Below are positions 60,760 through 64,000 of a stretch of DNA of 64,000 bases, in pieces. The number at the start of each line of letters is the position of its first letter. Position 1 is the first letter of the stretch. The notes below the pieces were generated by a model. It searched no databases. It worked only from the letters and a program-made list of their open reading frames with translations, and was not told where the DNA came from. Location of the stretch: contig JAJGRE010000003.1 of assembly GCA_021083345.1 (NCBI GenBank), positions 434,001-498,000 on the forward strand, in the 5' to 3' direction. This DNA comes from Calditrichales bacterium MX18-03 (GTDB lineage: Bacteria; Bacillota; Clostridia; Lutisporales; Lutisporaceae). The translations under genes were made by a program, and so were the position numbers.

Positions 60760-61290
60760 CTATTTATTAATATTAAGCCTTAAACGCCAGTTATTGCATC
60801 GCATGAAATTCCCTGGCGGGTATTCAAATTCTTGTTCTGAGATAAAATCAAAGCCAAGCTTCTGACAGACTGCATTAGAGGCAAGATTATTAATTGAAGG
60901 AAAAGCGTGAATATACTCATACTTGTTCTCGGCAGTTGCTGCGTCTATTGCTAACTTGGCAGCACTTGTAGCTATCCCTTTCCCCTGATATGCAGGCAGG
61001 ACGCTCCACCCTATTTCGTATATACCCTCACAGTTCCAAACTTTTTCCCAATAACCAATACAGCCGATTTCCTTCAAATCTGGATATAATGTAATACTAA
61101 ACATACATCCTTTATCGCCAATCTCCAGATAACGTTTGTGACGACTCAAAACCTTTTCTTGGGTCTCAGGTCCTCCAAGATATTCCATCATCTCTGGTTC
61201 GTTAATACCGAAAAGCAACTCAAGATCCTTGTCTTCCCAAGGATTGATCTGAACACGCTGACTGTTAATTCTCTCCATAAGCTTTTTCAT
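60760..61290 (-). CDS. GNAT-family acetyltransferase (RimJ/RimL-like)
   Basis: 176 aa. The acetyl-CoA P-loop region is VLPAYQGKGIATSAAKLAID and the C-terminal part is NAVCQKLGFDFISEQEF. The substrate (protein N-terminus, antibiotic or small molecule) is unknown. The ribosome site AAAGGAG abuts the ATG at 61290, so an ATG at 61278 is an alternative start. It converges with the RsmH-like gene, 5 bp apart. Confidence 0.85.
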   Translation of the reverse strand: MKKLMERINSQRVQINPWEDKDLELLFGINEPEMMEYLGGPETQEKVLSRHKRYLEIGDKGCMFSITLYPDLKEIGCIGYWEKVWNCEGIYEIGWSVLPAYQGKGIATSAAKLAIDAATAENKYEYIHAFPSINNLASNAVCQKLGFDFISEQEFEYPPGNFMRCNNWRLRLNINK

Positions 61291-61330
61291 CTCCTTTGCA
61301 TCTTTTCATCGCAATAACAGAACCTTTCTG

Positions 61331-62575
61331 CTAAAAAATTAAAGGAAAAACAAGTGTAACGAATGCTGCCCAGAGTCCGTAGACCGGCAAATACTTAGTA
61401 ACGGCATCTTGGATGGTTGAAGGTCCGGTTTTGTTCTGTAGAAAACGCATATAGGAGAGCATAATCCAAATCAGATTGGACCAGATGAGTATGTTTACGC
61501 CTAGAACAGCAAGTCTGTTGGGCGTAATCCCATAGGTAGAAAGTCTGAAGACTATGGCTGATAAAGCCACACTGTCAATAATAAGAGCAAGCACAATCAG
61601 GGCAAAATTTATATAATCAGAAATGTTCTTTTTCTCGTCTGTGCCGCTTTCGGTAATGGAGAATATACTGACGGCCAATACACTTAGGAGTATTCCGTTG
61701 AAGGATATGAGGAAATTGCGGTCCATGAATGGATTTGTTCCGACCCAAATGACCGTTATAAGATAGACCAACAATGTGACCAGTACAAGAGGACTAAAAA
61801 TTCTGGCTATATATGGTGCAATATTTCTGGCAAGCTTAAGATTTCTTGATACCAGGTATGTAGCCACAACAGCAAGAGCGGCAGCACCAAATAAAACGAC
61901 ATTTTTAAAATAGAATTCTTCTAAATCAATGCCGGCAAAGCTAAATAACTGCATGGTTAATACTGTTAGCAGCATTCCGCTGATTGCCATGCTGGCGTAG
62001 AGTATGCAAAATTCCCCATTGAATTTAAGATAGGCTAATCTCTTGCTGCCTATTCCATAGTCATTTCCTGTAAATGCAAGCCCTAATAATACCCATAAGA
62101 ATATAGGAAGGTGCATATAAGCCAGTATAATACTGTCTTTTTGCTCTAGTGGCAGCATATTAAGATAGAGTACGGAGATTAGGAATAACGCTGCAAGGGT
62201 GTAAAGAACATTTTTTTTCGGGGTATTATTGTATACAAAATAGGCGGCAATAAAGGGAATTATACCAAAAATAAGGTTAATAGGGGCAATTGCTTGCATT
62301 TCGGCAAAATGCAGAATGATCCTGGTGCTTATCCCGGCCAGAATTGCCAGAATGCCCATGGATAGGAAGTCTTTTTGAAGCAAGGAAGCTTTTTCTGTAT
62401 TTGCCGCCTCCTTGAAATGTAATCTTTCATACCAAACGGCAAGAACCTGCGAATCAGGATTTTGTTCCCAGGCGTATGTGAATGACTTTTTAAAAGCTTC
62501 GGGTTCCTTTTGAAACAGTCGCTCCAGCTCATGGGGGTTAGCAATATTTTCAGTAATCAGATTGTTAATGGCCAT
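61331..62575 (-). CDS. Polytopic membrane protein, DUF4153-like
   Basis: 414 aa. Residues 1-60 are soluble (HELERLFQKEPEAFKKSF); then about 10-11 membrane segments. It resembles the DUF4153/DUF4173 group by layout, but I am not sure. The start at 62575 has GTGGAGG upstream. It lies 70 bp after the XRE regulator gene, likely in one operon with it and DUF2975. Confidence 0.7.
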   Translation of the reverse strand: MAINNLITENIANPHELERLFQKEPEAFKKSFTYAWEQNPDSQVLAVWYERLHFKEAANTEKASLLQKDFLSMGILAILAGISTRIILHFAEMQAIAPINLIFGIIPFIAAYFVYNNTPKKNVLYTLAALFLISVLYLNMLPLEQKDSIILAYMHLPIFLWVLLGLAFTGNDYGIGSKRLAYLKFNGEFCILYASMAISGMLLTVLTMQLFSFAGIDLEEFYFKNVVLFGAAALAVVATYLVSRNLKLARNIAPYIARIFSPLVLVTLLVYLITVIWVGTNPFMDRNFLISFNGILLSVLAVSIFSITESGTDEKKNISDYINFALIVLALIIDSVALSAIVFRLSTYGITPNRLAVLGVNILIWSNLIWIMLSYMRFLQNKTGPSTIQDAVTKYLPVYGLWAAFVTLVFPLIF

Positions 62576-62645
62576 GGTTATACCTCCACTAATCATTGTC
62601 ATATTAAGTCCTGCTTTCCTCTAAAATGTTTATTAATAAACTTTA

Positions 62646-62867
62646 TTATCCTTGGATGTCTTCGTCACTTTTGTATTCTAAAACATCCCCTGGTTGGCAT
62701 CCTAATGCTTGACAAATTGCCTCCAAAGTAGATAATCGAATCGCTTTTGCCTTTCCATTTTTCAATATTGAAAGGTTAGCCATTGTTATCCCAACCCTCT
62801 CCGAAAGCTCTGTTACGCTCATTTTCCTTTTAGCCAGCATCACATCAATATTGATTATAATTGCCAT
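62646..62867 (-). CDS. XRE-family HTH regulator (YozG-like)
   Basis: 73 aa, essentially one HTH: AKRKMSVTELSERVGITMAN followed by LSILKNGKAKAIRLSTLEAIC and a GCQPGDVLEY end. Such small regulators pair with DUF2975 membrane proteins, as here 10 bp upstream. The ATG at 62867 follows GAGGTGA. It probably represses its own operon. Confidence 0.92.
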   Translation of the reverse strand: MAIIINIDVMLAKRKMSVTELSERVGITMANLSILKNGKAKAIRLSTLEAICQALGCQPGDVLEYKSDEDIQG

Positions 62868-62877
62868 ATTATTCACC

Positions 62878-63354
62878 TCAAACCGTTAATTCATTTTCTG
62901 TTTTTATGTCTATGGCTTCTTTTAAAAGCATTTGAAGAACAGCAGCAAAGACTGCAATCACCATTGAAGCAAAGATAGGGACCATTCCGACAATTATGAG
63001 ACCTGGGGCATCGTCCTTATCTGCTACAAGAAAAACGAATGGCAATATCACCACATACAAGGCACTGATTGTGATTGCACAGTATTTTATATTCTTTAAA
63101 GCTTTAATAGAATTCTGTGAGAAAGCTTTGTTCTTGTCAATATAGAACAAAAGTTTAAAAGCTTGATACAAAGCGAAGTAAAACGGTATCGCCGATACAT
63201 ACAAACCTAATAAAATGGGATATAGTATATGGGCATAATCTGGATTTACCGGATTATTAGCTAACCAAGGCAACCCATATATACACAGGGCAAGAACCGG
63301 GATTCCTATAAGAATAACAGCTAACTTTAAAAAGAGTGTTGTTCCTCGTTTCAT
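62878..63354 (-). CDS. DUF2975-family membrane protein
   Basis: 158 aa, four membrane segments (FLKLAVILIGIPVLALCI, HILYPILLGLYVSAIPFYFA, ITISALYVVILPFVFLV, IFASMVIAVFAAVLQML) with the short IDKNKAFSQNSIKALKNIKY loop typical of the family. Function unknown; encoded directly ahead of its XRE partner. Confidence 0.88.
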   Translation of the reverse strand: MKRGTTLFLKLAVILIGIPVLALCIYGLPWLANNPVNPDYAHILYPILLGLYVSAIPFYFALYQAFKLLFYIDKNKAFSQNSIKALKNIKYCAITISALYVVILPFVFLVADKDDAPGLIIVGMVPIFASMVIAVFAAVLQMLLKEAIDIKTENELTV

Positions 63355-63385
63355 AAAAGCACCTCACTTATTTATTGTTAACTCG

Positions 63386-63414
63386 ATTTTAACACACTAT
63401 TTATTGTTTTACAA
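63386..63414 (-). promoter_or_regulatory. Promoter of the DUF2975-XRE operon
   Basis: On the minus strand, TTGTAA (63409-63414), 17-bp spacer, TAAAAT (63386-63391). The surrounding AACAATAAATA is repeated just downstream, a possible operator. Confidence 0.65.
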
Positions 63415-63545
63415 TATATATTTATCTATTTTACTGTTATTTTTATCGTTAAACCAATGTCCAATTAAGGCAATTAAGGCTATTAGAGATTTTAAGGAAT
63501 TTAATCAAGGCAACTCCATGGATTTCTATGAATTCAATAGTAAAG

Positions 63546-63584
63546 CAAAAGCACCAATCCGATTTAGACTCAGAAAGGTGCTTG
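63546..63584 (-). terminator. Probable terminator of the hydantoinase-like gene
   Basis: AAGCACC and GGTGCTT arms with a loop of about 23 nt and a TTTTG tail on the minus strand. Weak but well placed after the stop at 63633. Confidence 0.5.
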
Positions 63585-63632
63585 ATTAAAAAGTCTTATT
63601 TACTGCTAATAACGCAATGTAAAGCCTTATTT

Positions 63633-64000
63633 TTATGCCTCAATTCGCCCTGTTGCAACTGCGATTGCACTTGTGCCTGAATAAACTGCTACATCTTTCT
63701 TGGCATGTACTATTCTGGCAGATAATTGTATATCCACCGATAGTTCACCCAAAGCCCCCCTCCTGCGTGCTTCCTCGGTTGCTGACTGAATCGCTGCCTC
63801 TTTAGCTGCGCAAGACGCTTCTTCCAAAGTATTATATACTTGTCTGCCATTAGGAGCGTAAACTGTATAGCCTACGATACCGCCCGCTGTATTTATGGGT
63901 TTAATCTCCACTTGTGCTTTTGTTGATATGTCTGCAATTATTGCACCAAACGCATTGGCAACCTCTGCGTGTTCCGGGATAATGCAGTTTGTACCAAGCG
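63633..64000 (-). CDS. Hydantoinase/oxoprolinase (HyuA)-family protein, C-terminal part
   Basis: The frame continues past the window edge; 122 codons are visible. Reading in from the edge, CIIPEHAEVANAFGAIIADI matches the C-terminal VPEHAxVANAIGA block of HyuA-type hydantoinases and related ASKHA-fold proteins. The remainder (YTVYAPNGRQVYNTLEEA, ending TGRIEA) has no motif I know. The function fits the ureide theme of the window, but the catalytic part is outside it. Confidence 0.7.
   Translation of the reverse strand, partial: LGTNCIIPEHAEVANAFGAIIADISTKAQVEIKPINTAGGIVGYTVYAPNGRQVYNTLEEASCAAKEAAIQSATEEARRRGALGELSVDIQLSARIVHAKKDVAVYSGTSAIAVATGRIEA

Noticed and set aside
63404-63589. Plus-strand open frame of 61 codons
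   Set aside because: It starts in the promoter of the DUF2975 operon and ends in the hairpin downstream of the hydantoinase-like gene; no ribosome site.

Overview
The window looks like chromosome from an anaerobic Gram-positive bacterium of the class Clostridia; this is inference from gene content. The supporting signs are strong AGGAGG-type ribosome binding sites, a perfect CIRCE element, a purine riboswitch, a mannose-family PTS with a LevR-type regulator, a ferredoxin-fused EtfA, an [FeFe]-hydrogenase-like sensor, a Liv-type transporter and intrinsic terminators. No phage, insertion sequence, CRISPR array, rRNA or tRNA was seen. The most notable item is a probable unannotated selenoprotein gene at 54969-55280, with an in-frame TGA directly after a Cys codon and a hairpin next to it.

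Left end (1-6 kb, minus strand): the distal part of a bacterial microcompartment (BMC) operon. It encodes an SDR and an MDR polyol-type dehydrogenase, a 2-hydroxyacid dehydrogenase, three tandem pentameric shell proteins (BMC-P), a deoxyribose-phosphate aldolase with an N-terminal encapsulation-type helix and a C-terminal four-Cys motif, and a CoA-acylating aldehyde dehydrogenase that runs off the edge. This composition fits the sugar-phosphate-utilising (SPU) type of BMC: deoxyribose-5-P is split to glyceraldehyde-3-P and acetaldehyde, and acetaldehyde goes to acetyl-CoA. A divergent SDR gene, an AraC regulator and a uroporphyrinogen-decarboxylase-family gene follow (6-9.3 kb).

9.4-17 kb: htpG under CIRCE control, a small ferredoxin, a MYG1-family protein, a large secreted protein with a copper-amine-oxidase-N-type domain, a membrane protein and a LuxR-type regulator with a transporter-like membrane half. 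17-25.6 kb: a LacI-controlled operon (Liv-type ABC transporter, RpiB, amidohydrolase, ribokinase) with divergent consensus promoters that carry related operators. Its pentose-phosphate products could feed the BMC.

25.6-37 kb: a self-contained PTS operon (HPr, EI, IIC, IID, epimerase, IIA, IIB, polyol-phosphate dehydrogenase, hexuloisomerase, unknown, HAD phosphatase) read from a textbook sigma-54 promoter and flanked by its LevR-like activator. 37-48 kb: a guanine-type riboswitch ahead of a three-subunit molybdenum hydroxylase (xanthine dehydrogenase family), ApbE with a LysM/nitroreductase-like exported protein behind a strong palindromic operator, a hydrogenase-like/chemoreceptor fusion, a Dps-like ferritin and an allantoate-amidohydrolase-like M20 enzyme. 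Purine/ureide breakdown is a recurring theme, and a hydantoinase-like gene enters at the right edge.

48.7-54.9 kb (plus strand): etfB-etfA-thiolase-hbd-acyl-CoA dehydrogenase-crotonase, the acetyl-CoA to butyryl-CoA (or reverse) set. 55-64 kb: the selenoprotein candidate, a metallo-beta-lactamase remnant, a 50-residue gene under a CsoR/CstR-like palindrome, SulP and EamA transporters, an FMN-binding-like protein, a second RsmH, and an XRE/DUF2975 pair with neighbouring membrane protein genes.
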